The notes under the pieces were generated by a model. The model had not been told where the DNA came from and searched no databases. It saw only the letters and a program-made list of their open reading frames with translations. Shown here piece after piece: positions 44,041 to 53,643 of a stretch of DNA of 64,000 nucleotides. Both the position numbers and the translations under genes were made by a program. Location: NCBI GenBank assembly GCA_020310875.1, contig CM035432.1:99528012-99592011 (forward strand). The letters run 5' to 3'. This DNA is from Ceratopteris richardii (lineage: Eukaryota > Streptophyta > Polypodiopsida > Polypodiales > Pteridaceae). Position 1 is the first letter of the stretch. Every line of letters starts with the position of its first letter.

Positions 44041-44665
44041 GGGGGGGGTCGGGGGGGGGGGGGGCTGTCAGAACGGGGGGCGGGGGGGGGGGAGGGGGGG
44101 GGGGGTGGTCGGTGGGGTGGGGGGGGGGGAGAGGGGGGGCTGTCAGAACGGGGGCGGGGGGGGGGGGGGAGAGAGGGGGGCTGTCAGAACGGGGGCGGGG
44201 GGGAGGGGGGGGGGGCGGGGGGGGGGGGGGGGGAGTGGGGGGGGGGGGGGAGGGGGGGGGGGCTGTCAGAATGGGGGGGGGGGCGGGGGGGGGGGGGGGG
44301 GAAGGGGGGGGGGGGAAGGGGGAGGGGGGGGGGCTGTCCGAATGGGGGGGGGGGGGGGCGGGCGGGGGGGGGGGGGGGGAGGGGGGGGGGGAGGGGGGGG
44401 GAAAGGGGGGGGGGGGAGGGGGGAGGGGGGGGGGGGAGGGTGGGTGGGAGGGGGGGGGGGGGGGGGAGGGGGGGGGGGAAGGGGGGGAGGGGGGGGGGTG
44501 GGGGAGGGGGGGGAAAGGGGGGGGGGGGGAGGGGGGAGGGGGGGGGGGGGGGAAGGGGGGGGGGGGGAGGGTGGGAGGGGGGGGGGGGGGGGGAGGGGGG
44601 GGGGGGGAGGGGGGGGGGGAAGGGGGGGAGGGGGGGGGACAGGGGGGAGGGGGGGGGCTGGGGGG
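44041..44665. repeat. 625-base G tract with CTGTCAGAA(C/T) spacers
   Basis: Almost pure G on the plus strand with scattered A and a few C/T. The decamer CTGTCAGAAC or a close variant recurs at 44065, 44140, 44181, 44263 and 44334, so it looks like an expanded, degenerated tandem repeat. It is bounded by an A-rich tract on the left and a T run (44667-44686) on the right. In the element's RNA it reads as poly-C; the plus strand has very high G-quadruplex potential. The Gly-rich and Pro-rich ORFs here are artefacts. Confidence 0.9.
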
Positions 44666-44686
44666 ATTTTTTTTTTTTTTTTTTTT

Positions 44687-45152
44687 GGGGAACCCGCAAA
44701 TTCCCTAGGGGGCTCTTTTTTTTTTTTTATATATTTATTTATTTATTTTATAAATAGCCCAATTTAGAGAAAAATCAAGGAAAAATCTGAAAAAAATGCC
44801 AAAAATTGGCCAAAAAATTCTAAAAAATTCTGAAAAAATTTTGATGAAATTTTCTACATGTTGAGCCTAAAATCCTTCATCAAACCACAGAGACCCTCCA
44901 TTTATTCCTCAAATTGGGCAATAAAAAGACATCGGAAAGGGATAAAAATTGCTAGAAAAATGCTAAAATTGCTAGAAAATTTCCAAAAAAGAGCTTGCTT
45001 GGCAGTGGTTTTGAAATATCTTCTAGGTTTTCTAAAAACACCAATAACAAAGATGAAATTGATAAGGAAAACTACTAAAACTGAGCAAAATATGATGAGA
45101 AAGTTATGTACAACCTGGACATATTTGGCAGTTCCAGGTGATCCATACGTCT
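44687..45152 (-). other. gypsy-2 noncoding region after the gag-pol stop
   Basis: AT-rich. A second T run lies at 44717-44729. A plus-strand ORF at 44858-45193 overlaps the gag-pol end and has no family resemblance. Confidence 0.5.
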
Positions 45153-48100
45153 TTAAGTGTGTTGATGATAGGCCTTCAGCCTTGAAATGTTGACCAGTGG
45201 CAAGGCCTCTCCTTTCAGCATCTCTAACTCCACAGCACCCAAGTTTAGCATTGTTTTGACTCTATAAGGTCCTTCCCAATTTGGAAGCCATTTTCCTCTC
45301 AGTTGTGTATGAAGGTTAGGTCTATGGAGAAGAACCAACATGCCTGCTTCAATGTTGTTGTTCCACAGGTGTCGATCATGTGCCTCTTTCCTCTTCATCT
45401 GAGTCTCGATCAATTGTTTTGTTGCTAGGAGACGAATCTCCTCCACTTTATGTAGTGCCCCTATTCTCTGAGAGACATCACAGTCTTTTTTGCCCTGCAT
45501 GTATGCTATCTTAGGTGAGCCATGTAAAAATTCAAAGGGCTCAATGGGCAATATTCCATAAACCAGTTGAAATGGAGAATATCCTGTGGCCTCTTTGTAA
45601 GCTAACCTGTATGCCCATAGGGTACCTTGATAAGCAATGCCCCAGGAAGTGGGTTGTAACATACATTCCTTCCTTAACATTGAGATCAAAACTTTATTTG
45701 TCGATTCAGCCTGTCCATTGGCTCTTGGATAGTAAGCACAAGAAGTCCTATGTAGAATTCTATACCTGTTAAAAATTTCCTGCAGGACCTTATTGACAAA
45801 ATGTGTACCTTGATCTGTACAAATTTCAAATGGGCATCCAAACCTGCAAATGATGTTACTATAAATGAAATCGGCAACAGTTTGGGCAGTGCAGTCGGGG
45901 GAAGCAATAGCTTCAGCCCACTTGGTCGCATAATCGGTAGCTATCAAGAGATATTTCTCTCTTTTTGGAATTGTCGGAGGATAGATGGGCCCTATAAAAT
46001 CCAGCCCCCACTTTTCAAATGGTTGCCAAGAAGTGGAAACAATCAAGGGGTTATGTCTCTGCGTTGTGGGCTTAGGTCCACACCTCTGGCAAACGTCACA
46101 TGCCTTTCCCCATTCATCTGCATCCTTAAATAGTGTAGGCCACCATAGACCAGAATCTAATATCCTCTGACTCATAATATGCCCTGGAAGGTGCCCACCA
46201 CCTGGTCCTTCATGTGCAGAGTGAAGGACTTTCCTCACTTCTTCTTCCTCCAAGCACTTCCTAAGTCTGTCATCCTTTCCCTGTCTATATAATTTATCTT
46301 CAAGGAAGGTGTATGGTCTGCTCTTGAGTAGCAATCTCTTCCTTTGCACAACACTAGCCTTTTCTGGATACATCCCTGTTTTAATGAAATTCTTGATATC
46401 ATAATACCAACCTTGGGCCTGGACAGCAAACAGATGAGCATCTGGAAAATCATCATTGATTCCACTAACTTGCTCCATCATGTTGATTCTGGAAAGGTGA
46501 TCCGCCATAACATTCTCTTTACCTGGTCTGTGGACCACAGAAAAATCGAACTCTTGGAATAACAATAACCACCTCCATATTCTACCAGTGGCTTGTGGTT
46601 TGTTGAGCAAGTACTTGAGAGGTTGGTGGTCAGTTATAATAACGAATTTTACTCCCAACAAGTAATGACGAAATTTTTGGACTGCAAAAACCATTGCTAA
46701 GGCTTCCCTTTCAGTGGTGCTGTAATTCCTTTCAGCCTTAGTCAAAATTCTACTAGCATACTGAATTGGTCTGTCCATCTTAAATTCTTCACTAGGTTGT
46801 GTCAAAACTGCCCCCACTGCATAGGCACTGGCATCTACATGTATATGAAAGATTCTTGACCATTCAGGTGTGATCAAAATAGGAGCAGACACTAACCTGG
46901 ACCGCAATGTTTGATATGCTTTTTCTTCCTCTTCTTCCCATTTAAAAGGTACTTCCTTACCTGTAAGTCTAGCCAAAGGTCTAGCTATCTCTGCATACAT
47001 TTTAATAAACCTTCTATGGTATCCAGTATGCCCCAAAAAACTCTGGATCTCTTTAGGGGATTTAGGTTTAGGCAACTTTAAGATAGAAATGATTTTGTCA
47101 GGATCCGGGGCCATACCTTTAGCTGACACCACATGTCCTAAGAGAGTTCCTTCTGTCACAAGAAAATGACATTTGTTTGGATTGAGCTTTAACTTAGTTT
47201 CTCTGCATCTTTTGAAAACATTATGCAGCTGCCTCAGATGGTGGTCCAAACAATCTAGAGGAGTTTCTTTGTGAGATCCTGAAAACGAAGAGAAGTCATC
47301 CATGAAGATTCTAAGTGATTCCAGCAATAGGGGGCCAAAGATGAGATTGACCGTTCTGTTAAAGGTGGCTGGGGCATTTCTGAGCCCAAATGGCATTTTT
47401 ACATACACATATGTTCCCCAAGGTGTGATAAAAGCAGTCTTTTCTCGATCCTCTGGGTGTATTGATATTTGATTATAGCCACTGAATCCATCCATAAAGC
47501 TATATAAGGCATGCCCAGCTACTTCTTCAATGACCTGTTCTGCAAAAGGCATTGGGAAACCATCTGGAATGGTCACCTTATTGAGTGCTCTAAAATCAAC
47601 ACAAATTCTGATTTTATTAGTATTCTTCTTTGGTACTATAACCATAGGGGAGAGCCACTCTGAGTGTTCTACAGGAATGATGATTCCTGCATCCTCCATC
47701 TTCTGGATTTCCACATAGACAGCTTCAGCATATTTTGGGTTAAGTCTATAACTCTTCCCTCTTATAGGTTTTGCTCCATCAACCAGAGGGATTCTATGCT
47801 CTCCATAAGTTGCAGGCACTCCTTCTAAGTCTTTATAATGCCAAGCAAAAACATCTATATATTTGGTCAAGAATGATTTTACCTTTTCAAGGAGCCTTGG
47901 GTGGCTCCACAACCAAGTGGCCACCAAAACTGGCCGATCATTGTCTTGATTGCCTAATTGTATTTCTTGGACAGGATTTCTCTCTACCAGAGTATCCTCC
48001 TTCTCCTCTCCTTCCTTGTCTTTGTCTTCTAGCTTTTCTTGCATTGCTTCATAAGCAGGGGTGTTTTGGATTTCAATCTGTTCTTCCTTATCCTGCATCC

Positions 48101-50675
48101 ATCCTGCAGGTATTTCTTGAATTGGAAAATAACACTCTTCACTAGAATCTTTTACCTTGCCTTTAGCTTTATTAACTTCATTTTCTGTAGTAGTCATATC
48201 CTCCTCAAAAATGCATTTGAGGGTTGTCTTCCTGCCCCTTCTGTGGTTTGTAATGGGCTCTCCCAATCCATCAACCTGGACTTTTTCCTTATCTTCATCA
48301 TAACCTTCAATTGTACAACAATTATTAAGAAAAATTCCAAAACAAGAGGAAGAGTTGCCTGCTTGGAGCCAATTTAGAATATCCTCTTCTTCCTCAAAAT
48401 CTATTTGGGGTTGATCCTCCGATTCTGTTTCCATGCAAATGCCAACTGCTTGCATCATGCTAGTGTTTCCTTGATTATCTGGGCCCTCTTCTAAATGAAT
48501 CTGTGTCAGCTCCTGCCCTTTCTTTTGTACCCACATAGTATCCTTGCCCCAATCATGAATGACACTTGCGTGCCTCAGCCATGGTCGTCCAATTAAGAGA
48601 GGAAATCCTCCTTCAACCTGGGGTAATCTTAAAACCACAAAATCCAGGATGAATAAATTACCTTGTACTTCAAGTGGAACTTTTGGGATTACTCCCAAGG
48701 GCCTTAATTTGCTCTGATCTGCCAAAGTGACAGTGAAATTTGCAGGCCTTGAAGGGTGGAGTCCAATTCTTTTCATTGTATGTTCAGGCATCAAGTTAAT
48801 GCCAGAACCACCATCCACAATAACTCCTTTAAATTCATGACCCTTGATAGATACTGTCAGCCGAGGACTTTTATAATCTGTAAGGGGTGCTTCCCTTACA
48901 ATTTTTCCTTCATGTACAACAGCAGTCTTTGCCACCAAACTTGTAGTGGAAGCTTCATCAATTATCTGCAAGAGTTCTGACCTGAACTTCCCATCCATCT
49001 TTATTAAATAAAAAATACTAACCTCCTTTTTCATGGACTTGAGCAGTCTGGAGGCTTCTGATTCCTTAAGAGCTTGGGCTCCATTTGACTTATCCAACTC
49101 CTCATGAGCCCTGCTGAATGCATGTCCAATGGCATCACTGGTACCTGTGCAATTTTCCTTTTGCCTTGTGTCTGCACTTGTGGTGGCTAGGTCTTCGGAC
49201 ACACCTTTGTCTCTGTTTAATCCATTAATCAATGATTCTTGATCCATGTCCACTGGAGCCTTCCCCTTGCTTCTTGTCTGCACAGTAAAAGAGTCAATTT
49301 CCTCTAACTGCACCACCCTGGTAGATGGTGATGGCACCTTAACTTGATTTGCCATTTCTTCTTCCTGCACAGAAATCATTTGGATATGGGGCCCTGATGA
49401 AGAGGCTTGATTCTTAGGACAACCATATGTATAATGGTCTCTGGCCTCAGGGCAGTTCCTACAAGGAGGTGCATTCTCTGGTAGGGTGCACCTACTTTGG
49501 TAGTGCCCACATTCTCCACACCTAAAACAGATTATTGGCCTCCTAGGCCCATTTCCAAAATTATTCCTCTGTCTAGGGTTATAGTTGTTACCTTGATTTT
49601 GTGCAGCCATCACATTTGTGGTTGTTGGGGGTCCTCCTTGGGTCCAGTATGTCGTTGCAGGCATTCCCCTTGATTGGCATTCATGGGCCTCATGGCCAAC
49701 CTTCCTGCATAATTGGCAAGTTACACTTAACAGAGGGCACTCACTTACTATATGCCCTTGTTTGCTGCACATGGAACACCAAAGACCACTCTTGATGCCT
49801 CCTCCTTTGAGCTCCTGCAACTCCTTTCGCAGCTGAGCTAATTCCTCTGCCTGGGCTTCCTCTTCCTTTTGGAGCTTGAGTGCTTCAATCTCCCTTCTCA
49901 ATTGAGCCACAGCAGTCTCCTCCTCTTTGTAGGGCTTATTTCTCTTTAAGCCCTCCAACTCCCTCCTCAGCTGGGTCACTGGATCCTCCATCTCTGTACC
50001 ATATGTTGGTGGTGAAGAAGTTGTCCCATATTGGTGCCTTATTTGCTCCAGTCTTGTAGCCGTGGTGATGAACTCCTCTATGGAGGCTGTAGGTAATACT
50101 AATTCCTTTATTTTGCATTGAGTGGCTACTGGTAGGGGCTTGGCTAACCATTTCTTGACAAAAAAATCATGGGGTGGATCTGGTAGTTTGGCCATTAGTG
50201 CTTTGGCTCTGGTCACAAATTCTGGGAACTTTTCTCCTGGACCCAATCTCAAGTTCTCTAGCTCTTCTATGATAATCTCTGCTGTGTTCCCCTGCTGGAA
50301 TTGATTTCTAAAAGCATCCTTCATCAAATCCCAAGTGGTAAAGTGGTTTTCAGCAAACTGGCTGAACCACTTGTCTGCCAGTCCTTCCAATGTGGCTGGG
50401 AAGAGTATCAAGAAAGCATCTTCCCTACCCATTAGCCCCCTAGTCTTACATAATGCAAGAAATCGTCGAATGTGCTCATCTGGGTCCTCCTGGGCTAAAC
50501 CCCTGAAGGAGGGAAATTTTATGTTTAATCTGGAGAGCAAGATTTCTAGGTCCACCTGTCCTGCCATGCTTCCTACCGATGAAGTCGATGAAAGTGGACT
50601 CGATGATCTTCTGTTCGTCTTTCTTCTTGTCTGCTTGCACTTGATTCTCAAGGTTTGTGACCGGGTCGCGGTCAT
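45153..50675 (-). CDS. gag-pol: gypsy-2 gag-pol polyprotein, 1840 residues, intact
   Basis: One frame encodes everything needed for retrotransposition. Domains, approximate residues: capsid 55-235 (LNIKFPSFRGLAQEDPDEHI); four CCHC-like knuckles 300-425 (CSMCSKQGHIVSEC, CQLCRKVGHEAHEC, CFRCGECGHYQSRC, and a variant); retropepsin near 621 (GVIVDGGSGINLMP, Ser for the usual Thr/Ser); RT 960-1200 with CVDFRALNK, MPFGLRNAPATF and FMDDF at about 1125; RNase H with VDASAYAVGAVL and TEREALAMVFAV; integrase with HEGPGGGH...CDVCQRC, Asp about 1559 (GLDFIGP), Asp about 1621 (CTDQGTHF), Glu about 1657 (NGQAEST); GPY/F-type tail (WEGPYRV) without a visible chromodomain. I chose ATG 50675; the second Met before AGQVDLEI at about residue 37 is an alternative. 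All catalytic residues are present. Lineage (non-chromovirus) is inferred. Confidence 0.95.
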   Translation of the reverse strand: MTATRSQTLRIKCKQTRRKTNRRSSSPLSSTSSVGSMAGQVDLEILLSRLNIKFPSFRGLAQEDPDEHIRRFLALCKTRGLMGREDAFLILFPATLEGLADKWFSQFAENHFTTWDLMKDAFRNQFQQGNTAEIIIEELENLRLGPGEKFPEFVTRAKALMAKLPDPPHDFFVKKWLAKPLPVATQCKIKELVLPTASIEEFITTATRLEQIRHQYGTTSSPPTYGTEMEDPVTQLRRELEGLKRNKPYKEEETAVAQLRREIEALKLQKEEEAQAEELAQLRKELQELKGGGIKSGLWCSMCSKQGHIVSECPLLSVTCQLCRKVGHEAHECQSRGMPATTYWTQGGPPTTTNVMAAQNQGNNYNPRQRNNFGNGPRRPIICFRCGECGHYQSRCTLPENAPPCRNCPEARDHYTYGCPKNQASSSGPHIQMISVQEEEMANQVKVPSPSTRVVQLEEIDSFTVQTRSKGKAPVDMDQESLINGLNRDKGVSEDLATTSADTRQKENCTGTSDAIGHAFSRAHEELDKSNGAQALKESEASRLLKSMKKEVSIFYLIKMDGKFRSELLQIIDEASTTSLVAKTAVVHEGKIVREAPLTDYKSPRLTVSIKGHEFKGVIVDGGSGINLMPEHTMKRIGLHPSRPANFTVTLADQSKLRPLGVIPKVPLEVQGNLFILDFVVLRLPQVEGGFPLLIGRPWLRHASVIHDWGKDTMWVQKKGQELTQIHLEEGPDNQGNTSMMQAVGICMETESEDQPQIDFEEEEDILNWLQAGNSSSCFGIFLNNCCTIEGYDEDKEKVQVDGLGEPITNHRRGRKTTLKCIFEEDMTTTENEVNKAKGKVKDSSEECYFPIQEIPAGWMQDKEEQIEIQNTPAYEAMQEKLEDKDKEGEEKEDTLVERNPVQEIQLGNQDNDRPVLVATWLWSHPRLLEKVKSFLTKYIDVFAWHYKDLEGVPATYGEHRIPLVDGAKPIRGKSYRLNPKYAEAVYVEIQKMEDAGIIIPVEHSEWLSPMVIVPKKNTNKIRICVDFRALNKVTIPDGFPMPFAEQVIEEVAGHALYSFMDGFSGYNQISIHPEDREKTAFITPWGTYVYVKMPFGLRNAPATFNRTVNLIFGPLLLESLRIFMDDFSSFSGSHKETPLDCLDHHLRQLHNVFKRCRETKLKLNPNKCHFLVTEGTLLGHVVSAKGMAPDPDKIISILKLPKPKSPKEIQSFLGHTGYHRRFIKMYAEIARPLARLTGKEVPFKWEEEEEKAYQTLRSRLVSAPILITPEWSRIFHIHVDASAYAVGAVLTQPSEEFKMDRPIQYASRILTKAERNYSTTEREALAMVFAVQKFRHYLLGVKFVIITDHQPLKYLLNKPQATGRIWRWLLLFQEFDFSVVHRPGKENVMADHLSRINMMEQVSGINDDFPDAHLFAVQAQGWYYDIKNFIKTGMYPEKASVVQRKRLLLKSRPYTFLEDKLYRQGKDDRLRKCLEEEEVRKVLHSAHEGPGGGHLPGHIMSQRILDSGLWWPTLFKDADEWGKACDVCQRCGPKPTTQRHNPLIVSTSWQPFEKWGLDFIGPIYPPTIPKREKYLLIATDYATKWAEAIASPDCTAQTVADFIYSNIICRFGCPFEICTDQGTHFVNKVLQEIFNRYRILHRTSCAYYPRANGQAESTNKVLISMLRKECMLQPTSWGIAYQGTLWAYRLAYKEATGYSPFQLVYGILPIEPFEFLHGSPKIAYMQGKKDCDVSQRIGALHKVEEIRLLATKQLIETQMKRKEAHDRHLWNNNIEAGMLVLLHRPNLHTQLRGKWLPNWEGPYRVKTMLNLGAVELEMLKGEALPLVNISRLKAYHQHT

Positions 50676-50815
50676 GAGCTATGCATAGTCCACTTAAAAT
50701 GAGACACTTGATAAAAGTATGCACCTTTTGGCCCACTGGAGTAATGTTGTCGACACTGGAATATTGTCCTCCAATGGCAATATATAGCCTCCTATGCTCA
50801 AAGCTCCTTGGAAGT

Positions 50816-50833
50816 CCCACCGGGCGTGCCAAA
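50816..50833 (-). other. gypsy-2 primer-binding site
   Basis: On the minus strand TGGCACGCCCGGTGGGAC follows the 5' LTR with a few bases between. Gypsy-1 has a related site (TGGCACGCATGG), so both use a similar tRNA. I did not identify which. Confidence 0.8.
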
Positions 50834-50835
50834 TT

Positions 50836-51869
50836 TGTTGGGGGATTCTTTGACAAGAAGGAGTTTGAGGGTTTGTAGGAGAAAATGGAAGGACCAAAAG
50901 AGAAAATACACCTTGGAAGTCTCTACCATTTGATTACAGTAAGAAAAGTACAATGTTTGAAATACAAGATACACCAATACCTCTGTGCACAATCCCGCAG
51001 AGTGCCCAATTACAAAATATCCAATATCCCAATGTCCTCTTGCTGCCGACCTCCTCTGCAACAAACCTCCACCTGCTTCAAGCTTCTCCTTGTGCACACC
51101 TTGCACCAAGCTTCCACAAAGGGGGAGGAGTGAATACCTGCTGTCGGCAAGCGTACACTGCCAAAGGACCTTGAGATACTTGGGGGAACTATAGCTTAGC
51201 ACTTCTCTGCACCAAAATCCTTGGTCACCCTCTATGCACCTTGCACTTTCACTTCTGTGCGACGTACCCTGGTGACCCTTGCACTTCTCTCTCTTGCTCC
51301 ACTTAGCCTATGCTCTCTTGCTTACTCTAACCTTGGTCCAAGAATGGCCCTTGCCTTGATTTGAGTGTGTCGATCACGTACGCTCCTAACTGCAAGTGAA
51401 TCTTGGTGCTCACTTTGATGTCCCAAGATGGCTCTCACAAGTGGCAGCCAACTACTCACTGTTTTGTCCTGTAGTGACTTTAGTCTAAAACCAAAAATTT
51501 TAATGGGGGGCCATACTTTCACCTGTGCGTACACTTTGCCGCTTCACATGCCTTCACATTTCCTTTTAATTCTTCACTTTTGCACATAAGGGGGGTTCAC
51601 CTGAACCTTCCAAAACACTTTAAAACACACTTTGAACCTTAGGGAAATTAGAGAAAGTACCTCTGCAACCTGCAACCTATTTTCTCCAATTTACCCTTTG
51701 TGGACAATTCATTGTGCACTACCTGTGCACTTTGACACCTGCACTTACGCACTTTGACTTTGCACCTGTTGACTTTGACCTTGACCTTGTTGACTTTGAC
51801 CTGTTGACTTTGACCTGTTGACTTTGACTGCAGTTGACTTTGACCAACATGACTTTTATGGGCTCAACA
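50836..51869 (-). repeat. gypsy-2 5' LTR (right copy)
   Basis: 1034 bp, TGTTGGGGG...GCTCAACA. It differs from the left copy at, for example, TCTACCATT against TCTGCCGTT, and by an insertion GGGAAAT near 51642. Confidence 0.95.
51729..51846. promoter_or_regulatory. W-box cluster in the gypsy-2 5' LTR
   Basis: Thirteen TTGAC cores by my count, spaced about 6 to 14 bases in a GTTGACTTTGACCT repeat. It lies at the start of U3 for minus-strand transcription of gag-pol. The motif meaning (WRKY binding, defence or wound response) is known for plants; use in this element is inferred. Confidence 0.6.
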
Positions 51870-52552
51870 GGCTCCTCAAGATCAGAAAGGAGAGCTACAT
51901 TGCGTGCTACATGGATTGAAAAAACTGAGTCAATATAGAAGAGGTGCCCATCATTCATACCTTGTTTTGAAGTTATGTTCATAATGAGAAGAGAATCCTC
52001 TTGATCCTCTGTATAGTTGTTGAAGTCTTTTCTTGATTTGTATCCTCCTTGATGATTGTTGTTGTAGCCATGGTTGTATCCTTGACTATGGTTGAATCTT
52101 CCTCTTGATTGTGAGTAGCCACCTCTTTGAAATCCTCTTCCTCTTTGATTCTTGAAGTTCCTATAACGCTCATCTGTTGTGTAGTAAATTCCATCCACAA
52201 TTGATTTTTCGTAGCTCTTGTATTGGAGGAAAAATATGAAGATAGAGTATCTCAAGTCTCTTGGGAAGTTTTGCAATACCTAATATGAGGAAGAAGGAAG
52301 TCAGAAATAGAGTTAAGTAGATATGACCTGGCTAAAGCATCTTTGGCACACCATGAGTTGAGTCTTTCTTGCTCCTCTCTTGTAGGTTGAACTTTGCTTC
52401 TAAATGTGGGCATCTCCTCATCTCCTGATATGTATCCATAGAGACTTCTTCCTTATAGATAGGTCTTCATCCTCAAAGACCATGCTGGATAATTATTCTT
52501 GTCCAATTTATCAATGAAAGAAGGGAAACCATCTCCCATTTTACCTCAACTT
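51870..52552 (-). pseudogene. gag: copia-4 gag and protease N-terminus, internally deleted
   Basis: Minus order: gag start MGDGFPSFIDKLDKNNYPAW then SLRMKTYL at about 52480-52540, TREEQERLN and KDALARSYLL, then a jump to a Gly/Tyr/Asn-rich RGRGFQRGGYSQSRGRF block (52070-52160) with no CCHC knuckle. After that comes MNDGHLFYIDSVFSIHVA, the protease site with DSG changed to DSV. The frame is then cut by gypsy-2 after SDLEEP. The missing gag C-terminus and knuckle indicate an internal deletion near 52190. Confidence 0.8.
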
Positions 52553-52564
52553 GCTCTGATACCA
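52553..52564 (-). other. copia-4 primer-binding site
   Basis: Complement of GCTCTGATACCA, giving TGGTATCAGAGC, one base from the LTR. Confidence 0.9.
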
Positions 52565-52565
52565 C

Positions 52566-53643
52566 TGTTGGAGGAGATGGATGGATACCTCAAGGAAGTG
52601 AGGTGGTGCTGCTAAAACCTCCTTTGTACCTCACTTAATACACTTCAGAGTTGCATAGTAGGCCCTTATAGCTGACAAATGACACCAAGAAAGTACCTAT
52701 GTACTTTGGAGTTGATGCTTGAAACAATTCAATCAAAACAGAGTACTTCATGAATAGCTAGTGTAACAAAACTTACTATTTTGGTCCATAAACTTGCTGG
52801 TTCTTTTGCTCAGAGCTCACAATACAATAACAATTGATGAAATTCCTTTTGAGGGAATTCAATTAGCTTAGATAGATAGTGATTGCAAGTGGAATCATCT
52901 AAAACGATAAACTATACTATGAAAAATAAGTTTAGCAATCCAAAGCTTACCCTATATTTTCTAGGGTCTAACTAGTAGATGACTAGTGAGCACTTTGATG
53001 AGGATTTCTCCCAGATGGAAAAACCAAATGCTTTGAGACTTTGATATCATAAAGTAAACTTCAACTTGGTTCCAACAAGCCAAAGATTATGAATAATGGT
53101 TGAGTAATCACTGAGATATGACCAGAGAAAGCTGACTGTTGTGAGTAGTCATAGCAGAGAAGTAGACAGAGATGTTAATTGAACTATATGTATTATAAAA
53201 CATGGTTGTACAAGATCATTGGCATTGTAATGATGCCCAATGATGATGGACCGAGTGAGCTATGGTGTGAGCTACTCAAGTTCTACAAATGATCACAGAG
53301 AGAGCTTTGAATGAGGCCACATGAGGCACACTTTCCACCTCGAGATTCTTGGAATGTCTTTTATATGAAGTTCTTCTAAGTTTGAATTTGAATTCAAACT
53401 TGGCTCCAACTAAAAGTGACTCCTCTAATTTAGGAGTTATTCTCTTAATCTAAAGTTGTAACTAATATTCTATCTAACTCCACGAGTTATAGACTTTTAC
53501 AAGATTCTCTCAATGATTTAATCTTTTACAAATGGTAAATGATCAAGTGGTTACAAGCGATGGTTCACATGAGTTATCAAGTACTTTGACATATTGTCTT
53601 CCATGCTAAGCCAAATGTGTAGGCTTGGACATTTGCACCAACA
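52566..53643 (-). repeat. copia-4 5' LTR (right copy)
   Basis: TGTTGG...ACCAACA, 1078 bp, paired with 38455-39529. Differences cluster in the first 150 bases. Confidence 0.92.

Larger units (their letters stand above)
42204..51869 (-). mobile_element. gypsy-2: intact, young Ty3/gypsy element nested in copia-4
   Basis: LTRs at 42204-43233 (1030 bp) and 50836-51869 (1034 bp) differ by about five substitutions and one small indel by eye (about 0.5%). Flanked by perfect GGCTC (42199-42203, 51870-51874). It has a tRNA primer site beside the right LTR, one uninterrupted gag-pol frame, and a long 3' noncoding region with an extreme G tract. It has the structure expected of a mobile autonomous element. 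Confidence 0.96.
38455..53643 (-). mobile_element. copia-4: minus-strand Ty1/copia, split by gypsy-2
   Basis: LTRs lie at 38455-39529 and 52566-53643 with perfect duplication AGCTT (38450-38454, 53644-53648). Without gypsy-2 it is about 5.5 kb. The primer site (complement of GCTCTGATACCA) lies at 52553-52564. Domain order on the minus strand is gag, protease, integrase, RT, RNase H. Lesions include a gag deletion, a lost protease glycine, a lost integrase aspartate and several frame slips. LTR divergence is a few percent by eye, clearly more than in gypsy-2. Confidence 0.93.

Noticed and set aside
44105..44767. Long Gly-rich (plus) and Pro-rich (minus) ORFs
   Set aside because: They are readings of the G tract in several frames; no codon structure beyond G or C runs.
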